This document shows, piece after piece, positions 44,246 to 53,606 of a stretch of DNA of 64,000 nt. Position numbers and translations under genes: made by a program. The notes under the pieces are model-generated. The model ran no database searches, was not told where the DNA came from, and saw only the letters and a list, made by a program, of their open reading frames with translations. Position 1 is the stretch's first letter. Each line of letters starts with the position of its first letter. Origin of the DNA: Niveispirillum irakense DSM 11586 (GTDB lineage Bacteria; Pseudomonadota; Alphaproteobacteria; Azospirillales; Azospirillaceae). The stretch covers positions 96,687-160,686 of the forward strand of contig NZ_AUCG01000001.1 in NCBI RefSeq assembly GCF_000429645.1, in the 5' to 3' direction.

Positions 44246-44504
44246 CGGCCATGAAATCAGCATCGCCCTTCCGCAGCTCATCAAGCTTGCTGAAACCGGT
44301 GACGGAACTGAAGGAGAAATAATCGCCCTCGAAATCCAGCTTAGCCGACACGTCCCAGATTTCGCGCTCGTCGGACTGGCGGGGGTCGTTGACGAAATAG
44401 CCGGGCTTGAAATCGTTCCAATCGGCCGTGGTCACCACCTCCGCCGACAGGCCGCCCAACTTGTCCTTGCCGTAGCTGCCACTTAGGTCCAGCGTCCAGG
44501 CATC
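44246..44504 (-). pseudogene. TonB-dependent receptor barrel fragment
   Basis: One minus-strand frame gives TLDLSGSYGKDKLGGLSAEV...YFVNDPRQSDEREIWDVSAKLDF and FSFSSVTGFSKLDELRKGDADF. This is typical of the mid-barrel of TonB-dependent receptors. There is neither plug nor C-terminus. It is joined out of frame to hyuA on one side and the hydrolase on the other. Confidence 0.75.
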
Positions 44505-44926
44505 CGGAAATTGGTGCGCACGCCGCCGATATAATTGGCGGTTGTCGTCTCCCGCGGGAAATTGTTCAACAGGAGGCCGATATCCGATGTCGTGCCGGCA
44601 ATATCCACGACAATGGCCTCGGTCAGCCCGGTCAGGAAGGCGGCGCCCCGGATGCTGTTGGTCGGCCCCGCAGCACAGGTCAGGATGGGATAGCGCATCG
44701 CCATCTCGGTAGAGATCAGCGTGCCGTGATTCTGGCTGATATAGATGGGCGCATTGATCGACAGGTCGGCGAAGGCCTGCACGAAGGAGGTGACGACCCG
44801 CCGGGCCAGAGGCGAGAGGGGGGCGTTGACGAACTGGGTGGTGCTGGCCAGCACCTGCTGGCCGCCCATGATCACCACATCGGTGTTCGTTCCCCCGACA
44901 TCGATGCCGAGCCTGACCTGTCCCTG
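44505..44926 (-). pseudogene. Hydantoinase/oxoprolinase A-subunit (hyuA-like) fragment
   Basis: Minus strand: RLGIDVGGTNTDVVIMGG is the N-terminal ATP-binding motif of HyuA. Further on are INAPIYISQNHGTLISTE, CAAGPTNSIRGAAFLTGL and VVDIAGTTSDIGLL, also characteristic. Segments that should lie between are shortened, and the C-terminal half is replaced by the receptor fragment. Internal deletion and truncation make it non-functional. Confidence 0.82.
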
Positions 44927-45114
44927 GCCCAATTGCCGCGCCCCTCTCCATGCCCCGACCGTCAGCGCGGCATGAGGCCATTTCCATGGGGCAAAGCTTA
45001 TCAGCGGGGTAGGCGCGCGGCGGTATGGCGGTGCCGGGTAGATTAGCCCGATCAAGGATAGCAGCCGGCTTCCCGTTCCACTGTGTGAAGGCAGCAGCGG
45101 CGGCCCGGCGGGCA

Positions 45115-45400
45115 AGCCGCCACCGCCGCTTCCGCGCCGAAGGCCCGGATGGTGGACAGACCGCACAGCCGATCCATCGGCAGACCATTCATGCCACCGA
45201 CCGCCGTCAACTGTTCTTCGTTGGCCTTCCTGGCCTGAATGCCGATCAGCGCCATGAACAGCGGAATCAACGGTGCGGCGCCAGCAGGATCAGGCCAGCC
45301 GCCCAGGAAGCCAGGCCACGACCAGGAGAAGCGCCGGACAGCCCAGCATCAAACGCTAGCGCACGGGCACATAGCGTTGCAGATAGGGCGTGACGGCATG
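45115..45400 (-). pseudogene. cydD-like ABC exporter transmembrane fragment
   Basis: Minus strand: TPYLQRYVPVR then an in-frame stop, RLMLGCPALLLVVAWL, a frameshift, SWAAGLILLA, another shift, then LIPLFMALIGIQARKANEEQ and MDRLCGLSTIRAFGAEAAV. The order follows the transmembrane part of CydD (cysteine/glutathione exporter ATPase). At least one stop and two frameshifts are present. Confidence 0.78.
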
Positions 45401-45694
45401 ATGCCTTCTTCCTGGAAAGCGCCTTTGGGAGCGATCCGCGGGATGTTCGCTTTGGAAGCATTTAGTTTCCAAATTGGTTCTACCCGCTGGCCAAAGGCTT
45501 ATATCCTGCTTGTCCGGCCACTTTCCCGCCATCATCGTACGATAAAGAAACACCCACCAATGAATATATCCCTTATTTTCTGTACACTATCCTTATGGAT
45601 AATTCCGGATTGCAATGTCTCGAAATTGCGTGCAACTTTTCATCATAAAATTCTAGGCCCGATGTCTATTTCAATAACATGAAAGGTGTGTTCC
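45401..45694. other. AT-richer intergenic leader upstream of the srf locus
   Basis: About 290 bases without a convincing gene and noticeably poorer in GC than its surroundings. It should contain the promoter of the srf locus, since all downstream genes follow co-directionally. I cannot fix a -35/-10 pair with confidence; candidate elements such as TACACTATCCTTATGGATAAT near 45586-45606 occur. Confidence 0.4.
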
Positions 45695-46387
45695 ATGCCC
45701 CTCAATCGTGTTGGCGTTCTGGCAATGGCCCTCTCCGTTGCCCTCATGTCTGGATGTGCGACGCGGGGTGGTGGCGGAAATGCCAATATGACGCCGGATC
45801 AGCAGGTGTTGAACGATTACACTAAGGATTATACGGTGCAGGCCACGATCCTCGGTGCGCTGGGCGGCTGCGCCCTGGGGCTTCTGGCCAGCCGCAACAA
45901 GGCAGAAGGTTGCGCCGGTGGCGCCTTGGCAGGGGGCATTGCCGCGGGGACGGCAGGATATTTCCTGGCTCGAAACCAGGCTGCCGCCGGTTCTCAGGCT
46001 TCCGACATCGCCCTGGAGCAGGAACGGGTGGACAGCTCGGTGACGCAGGCGCAGGCCGCGGCCGATGCGGCGACGCGCATCGCCGACCAGGCGGAGACGG
46101 AGTTGCAGGCGTTGCGCGCCAATGTCGCCGCCGGTGTCACGACAAAGGATGTGCTGGAGCGGCGGCTGGCCCAGGCCCGGACGGATCAGGAAGCCCTTAC
46201 CAAGACCGTTAAGAAGCTGGACGACCATATCAAATCGGCTAATGCCGCGCTGGAGAACCCGAAGTTGGACACCTCGTCGAAGACCTACCTGGCCGGGCGG
46301 CGGCAGGAGCTGGAGGTGGCCCGCGCCAAGGTCAAGCAGGATGAGGAGCGTGTGGCCGCCCTGATCCTGGCCGCACCCATGAGCTGA
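45695..46387 (+). CDS. Glycine-zipper lipoprotein with coiled coil
   Basis: 230 residues. Signal peptide with lipobox MSGC (VALMSGCAT), then a glycine-zipper hairpin (GALGGCALGLLASRNKAEGC, AGGALAGGIAAGTAGYFLA) that could insert in a membrane, and a long charged helix (from about 100) likely to form a coiled coil. The ATG at 45695 follows AAAGGTG; the GTG at 45686 is less likely. It is the first gene of the srf locus. Function unknown; it resembles YMGG-like or OmpA-linked lipoproteins only in the zipper. Confidence 0.82.
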   Translation: MPLNRVGVLAMALSVALMSGCATRGGGGNANMTPDQQVLNDYTKDYTVQATILGALGGCALGLLASRNKAEGCAGGALAGGIAAGTAGYFLARNQAAAGSQASDIALEQERVDSSVTQAQAAADAATRIADQAETELQALRANVAAGVTTKDVLERRLAQARTDQEALTKTVKKLDDHIKSANAALENPKLDTSSKTYLAGRRQELEVARAKVKQDEERVAALILAAPMS

Positions 46388-46432
46388 TGAGGAAGTCACC
46401 GGCATCGCGCGCTGGGTAAGGGCCGGGGGGGG

Positions 46433-46969
46433 ATGGTTATGCGTGGATTGATCCTGATTTTGGGTGGTGCCATGATGGTGGCGGCGTTGGGCGGATGCGC
46501 CACCACCGCGGCAGAATGCGACCCGAACAAAGTGCGCAATGTGCTGGATTCCCTGGGGTGCGAGGTTTCCGGTGGCTTCAAGGCCCATCTTGCCCAGGCC
46601 CGGTCCGATCTGGAGGGGCGGCGCCAGGAATTGCTGGCGATTGAACAATCGGCTGCGGTTGCCCAGGCCCGTCAGACCCGCTTGGCCACCGACCTGGAAG
46701 CCCGCCGCCGGGAACGGGAAAGCCAGCAGCGGGGTCTGGACCGCCTGCAACTGATGCTGTCCGGGCTTGAAACGCACAATGACCGCGACCGGGCACGGGT
46801 AACGGCCATGCAGGAACAATTGTCCCAGGCCCGCGCCGAACTGGCCCGGCTCAACGACCCCGCCCTGACGCCCCAGGCCATCGCGGAGGAGGAAGCGCGG
46901 CTGAATGCGCGCCGTGCAGCCCTGGAGGAGGCGTTACGGCTGCAGACCGAACGGGTACTGCAGGAGTGA
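46433..46969 (+). CDS. Small coiled-coil lipoprotein
   Basis: 178 residues. A lipobox is seen in VAALGGCAT. The rest is strongly helical and rich in Ala/Arg/Glu/Gln (SDLEGRRQELLAIEQSA; ARLNARRAALEEALRL), likely a coiled coil projecting into the periplasm. An ATG at 46439 is an alternative start. It overlaps the vWA gene by 4 bases (GTGA). No family recognised. Confidence 0.78.
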   Translation: MVMRGLILILGGAMMVAALGGCATTAAECDPNKVRNVLDSLGCEVSGGFKAHLAQARSDLEGRRQELLAIEQSAAVAQARQTRLATDLEARRRERESQQRGLDRLQLMLSGLETHNDRDRARVTAMQEQLSQARAELARLNDPALTPQAIAEEEARLNARRAALEEALRLQTERVLQE

Positions 46970-48033
46970 TCGGGGCTGGCGGGGGAAGGCCGGTGGAACG
47001 GGAGATGCCTGGGGTGGATGATCGGCGCGACCGGATGCTGCTGCTGGCGGCTTGTGCCATCTTGCTGGTGCTGGTTGTCTTCATCGGGTGGCTGACGTTG
47101 CGCGCCTGCGGATTGAACCTGCCCTGGCCCGGTGGGGGCGTTTCCTTCTGTCCGGCCCAGACGGTGGTGGAAGGCGTCGCGCAAGATGACGCGCAAGCTG
47201 CACGGCTGGCGGCGCAAATAGCCGAGCTGGCGGCCCTGGAACGCCAGCTCGCCCTGGCGCCGGTTTGCCCGGCGGCGGCGGCACCAACCATGCCGCAACA
47301 GCGGGCCGCAGCACCACCCCCTGCCCCTGAGCGTCCTGTGTGCGCCATGCCCAACAGCGATCGGGTCGTGCTGGTGCTGGATGTCTCGCGGAGCATGGCG
47401 GTTTCCCATCTGGTGGATGCCGCCCAGGAACGCCGTATGCTGCAACTGACCGATATCCCGCCCCTGATGCGGATCCTTATGGGGACGGAACAGGAATATC
47501 AGGCGCTGACGGCAGCCATCGACGCCACGCCTGGGCAGTCGCGGATCAGCGTTGCCCAGGCGGCACTGACAGAACTGACACGGCTAGCGGAACCGGAGGT
47601 CACGATCGACCTGGTTAGTTTCGCCGCCTGCGGGCAGCCAGAGCATCATGGCAGTTTTGCCGCGGCTCAACGCGATCAGCTCCGGCAATCGATTGCCGAT
47701 ATGGCGCTCAAGCCCGAAACGGCGTTGAGCGGAGCGTTGAGGGCCCTGCCTGGCATCGCGCCGCCGACACCGGGGGGCGGCCCCATCAATGTGGTGCTGG
47801 TGTCCGACGGGTACGACACCTGTGGCGGTGATACCTGCGCCACTGCGAAAGCGCTCGCGCAGAGCAGGCCGGACCTGAAGGTCAGTGTCGTCGCTGTCAG
47901 CCAGCAGATCGAGGAATTGCGCTGCATTGCCCGTGCAACCGGTGGCCATTACGTGGCGCCCACCGACCTTCCCCGTCTGGCCGCCGCCGTGCGGGCTGCC
48001 GCCGGACAGGCGCGGACGGAGGACTGTGAATGA
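46966..48033 (+). CDS. Membrane-anchored vWA-domain protein 1
   Basis: 355 residues. One N-terminal membrane helix (MLLLAACAILLVLVVFIGWL, about 24-43), a periplasmic stalk, and a von Willebrand A domain with the metal site DVSRSM (D139) and SDGYDTCGGDTC. Several cysteines in the domain suggest disulfides in the periplasm. Start uncertain: GTG 46966, with later GTG/ATG codons at 46993 and 47005. vWA domains mediate metal-dependent protein binding, so it may be an assembly or sensor component of the srf machine. Confidence 0.85.
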   Translation: MIGAGGGRPVEREMPGVDDRRDRMLLLAACAILLVLVVFIGWLTLRACGLNLPWPGGGVSFCPAQTVVEGVAQDDAQAARLAAQIAELAALERQLALAPVCPAAAAPTMPQQRAAAPPPAPERPVCAMPNSDRVVLVLDVSRSMAVSHLVDAAQERRMLQLTDIPPLMRILMGTEQEYQALTAAIDATPGQSRISVAQAALTELTRLAEPEVTIDLVSFAACGQPEHHGSFAAAQRDQLRQSIADMALKPETALSGALRALPGIAPPTPGGGPINVVLVSDGYDTCGGDTCATAKALAQSRPDLKVSVVAVSQQIEELRCIARATGGHYVAPTDLPRLAAAVRAAAGQARTEDCE

Positions 48034-48073
48034 TGCCGGCAGGCGGGATGTCGTTCAGTGAGGGGAAACAGGC

Positions 48074-49225
48074 ATGACAGCCGATGAGCGCCACAATTCC
48101 ACCGGCGGTGGTGACAATGCGGCCAGGACCCTGTTGGTGGTGGAACGCCGGCGGAGCTGGCTGGCACCGCTTGTGGCCCTGGTAATTGCCCTTGTGGTCC
48201 TGCTGATCCTGTTGATCCCGGGTGTGCTGGTCTATCCCGATCCTGGCGTGGCCGTCCGTTCGGGGCCTGCCGTGTCGCCCGACGCCGTGGCAGACAGCAA
48301 CCGGGCACTGGCTGACCGCATCGCTGAGTTGCGGCGATTGCTGGATGCACGCGTCTGTGTGGCGGAAGCCGGGAAGTACCAGCTTCCCGATGGGTCGACA
48401 GCGCCGGCCATGCCGCCGCCGGCCCTGTCGGCGGTGCCTGATCAGGTGACGCCGGAGGGGCAGCCTTTCGCCGGCAGCCTGCTGGATCTGCTGGACCGCT
48501 CCACCGTGCTTGTCCTGCAGGTGGGACCGGATGAGAGCCTTCTGGGGAACGGGACGGGCATCTATGTGGCGCAGGGGGCCGTGCTGACCAATCAGCATGT
48601 GGTGGCCGGTCCGCCGGGCAGCCGCCTGATCGTCGTCGGCCGGACGGGCGGGGTGTCCGAAGCGACCGTGCGCGGCACGACGCGCGGCTCCGAAGCGGGG
48701 GAACCCGATTTCGCCCTGCTGGCCGTGGCGCGTCCGGACCCCCAGGCCCTTCCGCTTGACTTCGCACCACCTGTGAGCCGGTTGTCCGGCGTGGTTGCCG
48801 CCGGCTTTCCGGGTCTTGTGATGGAAAGTGACGAGGATTTCCGCCGGCTTCTGTCGGGCGATACCTCCAACCCGCCGGCGCCGGCCGTCACGGAGGGGGT
48901 TGTTACGGCCATCCAGGCGCAGGATGGCGCCAGCCTGATTTTGCACACGGCCCAGATCACGCCGGGCAACAGCGGCGGCCCGCTGGTGGATCGTTGCGGC
49001 CGGCTGGTCGGGGTGAACACCTTCATCCGCGCGCAAGAAGTGGGGCGCATGAATTATGCCCTGTCGGCCGGCGATGCCACGACCTTCCTGCGCGATCAGG
49101 GTGTCACACCACGCGTGCTGGATAATGCATGCATCCCGGCGCCGTTGACGGAACCGGCCGCCCCCGCGAGAGGTGCCAGCGCGCCGGACGCTGCGCCCCC
49201 CGACGCTCCAGCCCAAGGCGAATAG
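48074..49225 (+). CDS. Membrane-anchored trypsin-like serine protease
   Basis: 383 residues. One transmembrane helix near 31-52 (LVALVIALVVLLILLIPGVL), then a chymotrypsin-fold protease with the triad His175 (LTNQHVV), Asp212 (EPDFALL) and Ser300 (GNSGGPLV). No PDZ domain is present, unlike DegP/DegS. The C-terminal tail is Pro/Ala-rich. GGGGAAA precedes the ATG. A signal-cleaving or maturation protease for the srf complex is plausible. Confidence 0.88.
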   Translation: MTADERHNSTGGGDNAARTLLVVERRRSWLAPLVALVIALVVLLILLIPGVLVYPDPGVAVRSGPAVSPDAVADSNRALADRIAELRRLLDARVCVAEAGKYQLPDGSTAPAMPPPALSAVPDQVTPEGQPFAGSLLDLLDRSTVLVLQVGPDESLLGNGTGIYVAQGAVLTNQHVVAGPPGSRLIVVGRTGGVSEATVRGTTRGSEAGEPDFALLAVARPDPQALPLDFAPPVSRLSGVVAAGFPGLVMESDEDFRRLLSGDTSNPPAPAVTEGVVTAIQAQDGASLILHTAQITPGNSGGPLVDRCGRLVGVNTFIRAQEVGRMNYALSAGDATTFLRDQGVTPRVLDNACIPAPLTEPAAPARGASAPDAAPPDAPAQGE

Positions 49226-49229
49226 CACC

Positions 49230-50540
49230 ATGGAACGTCGGCTTCTTTGCGAAACCACTTTGCAGGGACTGCGTCCTGCCGGGGCTGGTGGCGGGCGGGT
49301 GATCGAAACCTGGGAGCAACTCGACCAGTATATACGCCGCAACCTGGGTGACGCAGCGGCCGATCTTCTGGCCGAACCGGTGATGGGCCATGGTGCGCAG
49401 ATAAGCTGGTTCGGTCCGGCCGGTGGAAATGTCGTTCCGTTCCGCGACCTGGACGATACAGCGCGTGCTGACCTTCTAGCCCGGTTGCAGGAAACGGTGG
49501 CCCAGATCCGTGATCAGGCCGACCGGCTGTCCACCGCCGGAACCGGGCCCACCCACGCCATGGGAGAGGCTCTCTCCAAGGCGCTGAAGCTGCCACCACC
49601 GGTGGAGGATCAGCTTTTCAGCGTCGGTGGCCGGCCCGTCCTGATCAACTGGGGTATCGAGTTGGAGGGGCCGCCGCCTGAACGGGAGCCGCTGGCCGAA
49701 TTTCTGCGGGCCGTCCCCCCGCCTCTTGATGAGACATCAGCATCCGATCCGCCGTCCCCACCAGATGAGCCCGCCGATACCGAGCCCGCGGATGCGGCAG
49801 AGAGACAACCGGTTGTCTCTCTGCCGTTAGAAGCGGTGCCCGTGCTGGTCGTGCATGGCACGGGCTGGGGCTGGTTGTGGCTGCTTTTGCTGCCTTTGCT
49901 GGCGCTGATTTTCTATTTGTTGCTGGCCGGCTGTGCCCTGCGGCCCTGGCTGCCGGGCTATTGCCCCGTGCCGGCATCGGCCGTGACACAGCAGGAGGAA
50001 CAGCAGGAAAATCTGCTGGCCGAACTGGCGCAGTTGGAACAGCGCCTGGCCCAGGCCCCCCGATGTGCGCCGGCGGAACCGGCCCTGCCGCCGCCCGAAC
50101 CATCATCGCCAGCGCCGGCGCCCCCCCCGCCATCGCAGGCGCAGGACGCGGAATTTGATCGCCGGATGGAGGAAGCCGGCGCGAAGGAAGGCGACCTGAC
50201 CATCACCTTGATCTGGGATACGACGTCTGATCTGGACCTTTACGTCATCTGCCCGGACGGGACGGAAATCGATTTCCGCCGAAAAACCGCCTGTGGCGGG
50301 CAGTTGGACGTCGATGCCAATGTCCGCGACCCCGTGCCCAACCCGGTGGAGAATGTCTATTTCGCCGGCGACGCGTGGCAGCCCGGAAACTATGCCGTGC
50401 GCGTGGCCAATGCCAAGCGGCGCGGCAGCAGCACGGACCGGTTTGAAGTGCGTGTGAAGAAGGGCGAGGATGTGCAGATTTACCAGGGTACGGTCAACGA
50501 CCAGCAGGTGGTGGATGTCACCGTGGTGACGATGCCATGA
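49230..50540 (+). CDS. srfA: SrfA-like membrane protein with C-terminal DUF2135-like domain
   Basis: 436 residues. The N-terminal 180 residues have the pattern I recall for enterobacterial SrfA: QISWFGPAGGNVVPFRDLDD and GEALSKALKLPPP...FSVGGRPVLINWG correspond to 'DWYSPxxGxVxPW' and 'xxLFxxALxFPxxxxVYxVxGKPVIxFWGF'. A Pro-rich stretch, a membrane helix (about 212-232) and a short coiled coil follow. The C-terminal 110 residues (ITLIWDTTSDLDLYVICPDG...GNYAVRV) match the YfaP/DUF2135-like beta-sandwich. It directly precedes srfB, as in the known srfABC order. Confidence 0.75.
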   Translation: MERRLLCETTLQGLRPAGAGGGRVIETWEQLDQYIRRNLGDAAADLLAEPVMGHGAQISWFGPAGGNVVPFRDLDDTARADLLARLQETVAQIRDQADRLSTAGTGPTHAMGEALSKALKLPPPVEDQLFSVGGRPVLINWGIELEGPPPEREPLAEFLRAVPPPLDETSASDPPSPPDEPADTEPADAAERQPVVSLPLEAVPVLVVHGTGWGWLWLLLLPLLALIFYLLLAGCALRPWLPGYCPVPASAVTQQEEQQENLLAELAQLEQRLAQAPRCAPAEPALPPPEPSSPAPAPPPPSQAQDAEFDRRMEEAGAKEGDLTITLIWDTTSDLDLYVICPDGTEIDFRRKTACGGQLDVDANVRDPVPNPVENVYFAGDAWQPGNYAVRVANAKRRGSSTDRFEVRVKKGEDVQIYQGTVNDQQVVDVTVVTMP

Positions 50541-50586
50541 CCGGCAATCGCGCCATGACCGGAAGGATGAGGAGTGCTGGCATCGC

Positions 50587-53500
50587 ATGCTGAAGGATCT
50601 TTTCCGCTGGCCCCGCGGCAGCGTCGTCACCTTGATGCCGAATTCCGGCATCCAGTTCCTGGATTTCGGGATGACGGCGGCCTTTGCCTCCAGCATCAAG
50701 ATGAGCTTCCATGCCGAGACCGTACCGGGGGAGAAAGACCCCGACGGTCGCCCCCGGGAGGTTCTGCACCGTGTCGACTATGACGAGGAGAAGCAGCCCC
50801 AGATCCGCGATCCGCGGACCGGCAGGATGGTGTCCGTAGATGAGGAAACGGTGTTCACCGTGCGCGGGGAGCAGGCATTGGCGCAACTGGCCGGCCAATG
50901 GTATCCGGCCCCCGTACTGCGTTTGCGCGACACGGGCGAATTTGCGGATGGGCCGTTCAATTGGGCGCGCCTGCACATCACGCCGCTGACGGAACCGGAC
51001 AGGGACGGCAATGCCTGGCGCGTGACCCTGGCCCTGGACACCCTGCTGGCGGAACCGCCGGGCGATGGGCGCTATGTCATGCCCGAACCGCGTGATGCGG
51101 AGGGGATCACCCTGTTCGGGCTGGCCACGGACATGGATGACGTAAACCAGTTCCTGCGTCTGGACTGGGTACGCGGTTGGCTGCATGAAGGGTTCCTGAC
51201 TGCGGAAAGCGCGCGGCGCAACGGCGCGCCGGTGACACTGGATGATCTGCCCAACCCGACCCTGTGCCTGGCGCAACACATCACCGTTCTGGCAGCGCTG
51301 GGGGCCGGATCGGAACCGGGGCAGCGTGCGGACCAGCCGCAGGGGCCGGTCGTGCCCCGCCTGCGGTTCCTGAACGAACGCCCCTATCACCACGACCTGA
51401 AACCGATCCCTGTCAACCTGGTGATCGATATCGGCAACAGCCGGACTTGTGGCATCCTGATCGAGGAGGGGCAGGAATCCGGGCAGCGCCTGGATATCAG
51501 CCAGGCCTATCGGCTGGAACTGCGCGACCTGTCCAACCCGGCCCATGTCTATGCCGATCCGTTCGAAAGTCGCGTGGAGTTCCATCCCACGCATTTCAAT
51601 CTGGGGGCCTATTCCCGCATGGCCGGCCGGCCCGTGCGGGATGCTTTCTGGTGGCCCACGCCGGTGCGTGTGGGGCCGGAGGCGGTATGGCTGTCCTCGC
51701 TGACCGACGGCACACATGGGCGCAGCGGCCTGTCCAGCCCTAAGCGCTATCTCTGGGACCGGCAGGAACGGCCGGCCCCCTGGGTGAACAATCCGGCGCG
51801 CGTGCCCGTGGGTGAACGGCCGCCGCCCATCAAGGGACCGATCCCCAGCCGCCTGACCCAGCGTGGCACGCTGGTGCGTAACAATGATGTGCCGGGCATG
51901 AAGCCGGCCTATTCCCGCAGCACGCTTTACATGCTGATGCTGACGGAACTGCTGGCCCATGCCCTGTCACAGATCAACGCGCCGGCCACGCGGGCAAACC
52001 TGCCGCGCAGCGACGAGCCGCGGGAACTGCGCCGCATCATCCTGACCATCCCGTCGGCCACGCCCGTGGCCGAACAGCGTATCCTGAAACGGCTGGTGCG
52101 CACGGGTGTCGACCTGCTGTGGCAGGTGATGGGTTGGGACCGGAACGAACCGCTGCACCGCCGGCCGGAGGTGAAGCAGGATTGGGACGAGGCGACAGCC
52201 ACCCATCTGGTCTATCTGTTCAATGAGATCACGCAGAAGCTGCAGACCGCACCGCGCGACTTCTTTCGCCTGATGTCACGCGGCGGCGGAGACCCGTCGC
52301 GGCCAACCCTGCGCGTGGCCAGTATGGATATGGGGGGCGGCACGACCGACCTGATGATCATCCAGCATGAGGTGACGGACAATGACCGCACCATCCTGCC
52401 GCGCCAGCTTTTCCGGGAAGGGTTCCGGCTGGCGGGCGAGGATGTGCTGAAGCAGATCATCGAGGATGAGATCCTGCCCTGCCTGGCCCGTGACCTGACG
52501 GCGGCGGGCATGGTGCAACCTGCCCATTTCCTGGCAGGCCGCTTCTCTGGCGACCGGGAAGGAATGGCCCAGCAGGAACGCACGCTGCGTGCCCTGTTCG
52601 TGGGTCAGGTGCTGCGCCCGGCCGCCCTGGCCCTTCTTGCCGCCTATGAGGCGCAGGGCGGCGCAAAGGCGGACGAGGCGCTGACCATTCCGCTGATCCG
52701 TGCCGGGGGTGGCGGGTGCCGTGCCGCCGTCCGCGATTATCTGGAACAGCCGGCCCGGCGTGCCGGTGCGGCGGGCTTCAGCCTGGATCAGGTGGTGATC
52801 CGCACCCGCCGCGATCATCTGGAAGGAACCATCGCGGGCGTGGTGCGGCCGATGCTGACCGACCTGTGCGATGTGGTGCGGGCCTTCGACTGCGATGTGC
52901 TGCTGTTGTCGGGCCGGCCGTCGCGGCTGCCCGTCATCCGTGACATCGTCATCGGGCAGGTTCCCGTGCCGCCCGGCCGCGTGATCGGCATGGACAGTTT
53001 CGATGTCGGGAACTGGTATCCGTTCCATTCGCCGGGTTTCCGGATCGAGGATCCGAAAACCACCGCAGCGGTCGGCGCCATGCTATGCCAGGTATGCGAA
53101 GGGCAGGTGGAGGGGTTGCTGGTCCGGGCCAGCGAGATCCGCATCAGGTCCACGGCCAACCATATCGGCGTGCTGGAACGCAACGACATGCTGTCCAACC
53201 AGCGGCTGGCGTTCCGGGATATCGACCTGGATGGCGCAGGGCGCAAGCTCAGCGAGCCGTTCAGCCTGACGCCGCCATCCTTCATCGGCTATCGCCAGCT
53301 TCCCCTGGAACGCTGGAAGACCACGCCGCTGGCTTTCCTGGACCTGAAGAACCCGCAACAGGCAACAGGCTTGCGCATGCCCCTTCAGGTGCGTCTGCGC
53401 GTGCAGGATGATAATGGCGCGGAAGACATCACCGACAACGAGGAATTTGTGATCGAGGAAGCGCGCGATGGCAACGGTCAGGTGATCACCGACCTGTTGC

Positions 53501-53592
53501 GGCTGACCCTGCAGACCCTGCGGGTTGAGCGTGACCAAGAAGCCGGTTATTGGCTGGACAGCGGTGTTCTGGCCCTGCATTGGCCGGATTGA
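50587..53592 (+). CDS. srfB: SrfB-family actin/HSP70-like ATPase
   Basis: 1001 residues, the usual SrfB length. The actin/HSP70 phosphate-1 motif is VIDIGNSRTCG (about 279-289), the phosphate-2 motif is SMDMGGGTTDLMII (about 579-592), and the adenosine motif is LLLSGRPSRLP (about 774-784). Thus an ATP-binding two-lobe fold with large insertions is expected. SrfB is annotated as a virulence factor in Salmonella but its action is unknown. No signal peptide, so it is cytoplasmic. It sits between srfA-like and srfC genes. Confidence 0.9.
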   Translation: MLKDLFRWPRGSVVTLMPNSGIQFLDFGMTAAFASSIKMSFHAETVPGEKDPDGRPREVLHRVDYDEEKQPQIRDPRTGRMVSVDEETVFTVRGEQALAQLAGQWYPAPVLRLRDTGEFADGPFNWARLHITPLTEPDRDGNAWRVTLALDTLLAEPPGDGRYVMPEPRDAEGITLFGLATDMDDVNQFLRLDWVRGWLHEGFLTAESARRNGAPVTLDDLPNPTLCLAQHITVLAALGAGSEPGQRADQPQGPVVPRLRFLNERPYHHDLKPIPVNLVIDIGNSRTCGILIEEGQESGQRLDISQAYRLELRDLSNPAHVYADPFESRVEFHPTHFNLGAYSRMAGRPVRDAFWWPTPVRVGPEAVWLSSLTDGTHGRSGLSSPKRYLWDRQERPAPWVNNPARVPVGERPPPIKGPIPSRLTQRGTLVRNNDVPGMKPAYSRSTLYMLMLTELLAHALSQINAPATRANLPRSDEPRELRRIILTIPSATPVAEQRILKRLVRTGVDLLWQVMGWDRNEPLHRRPEVKQDWDEATATHLVYLFNEITQKLQTAPRDFFRLMSRGGGDPSRPTLRVASMDMGGGTTDLMIIQHEVTDNDRTILPRQLFREGFRLAGEDVLKQIIEDEILPCLARDLTAAGMVQPAHFLAGRFSGDREGMAQQERTLRALFVGQVLRPAALALLAAYEAQGGAKADEALTIPLIRAGGGGCRAAVRDYLEQPARRAGAAGFSLDQVVIRTRRDHLEGTIAGVVRPMLTDLCDVVRAFDCDVLLLSGRPSRLPVIRDIVIGQVPVPPGRVIGMDSFDVGNWYPFHSPGFRIEDPKTTAAVGAMLCQVCEGQVEGLLVRASEIRIRSTANHIGVLERNDMLSNQRLAFRDIDLDGAGRKLSEPFSLTPPSFIGYRQLPLERWKTTPLAFLDLKNPQQATGLRMPLQVRLRVQDDNGAEDITDNEEFVIEEARDGNGQVITDLLRLTLQTLRVERDQEAGYWLDSGVLALHWPD

Positions 53593-53606
53593 GGGGGGAA
53601 GCGCAA

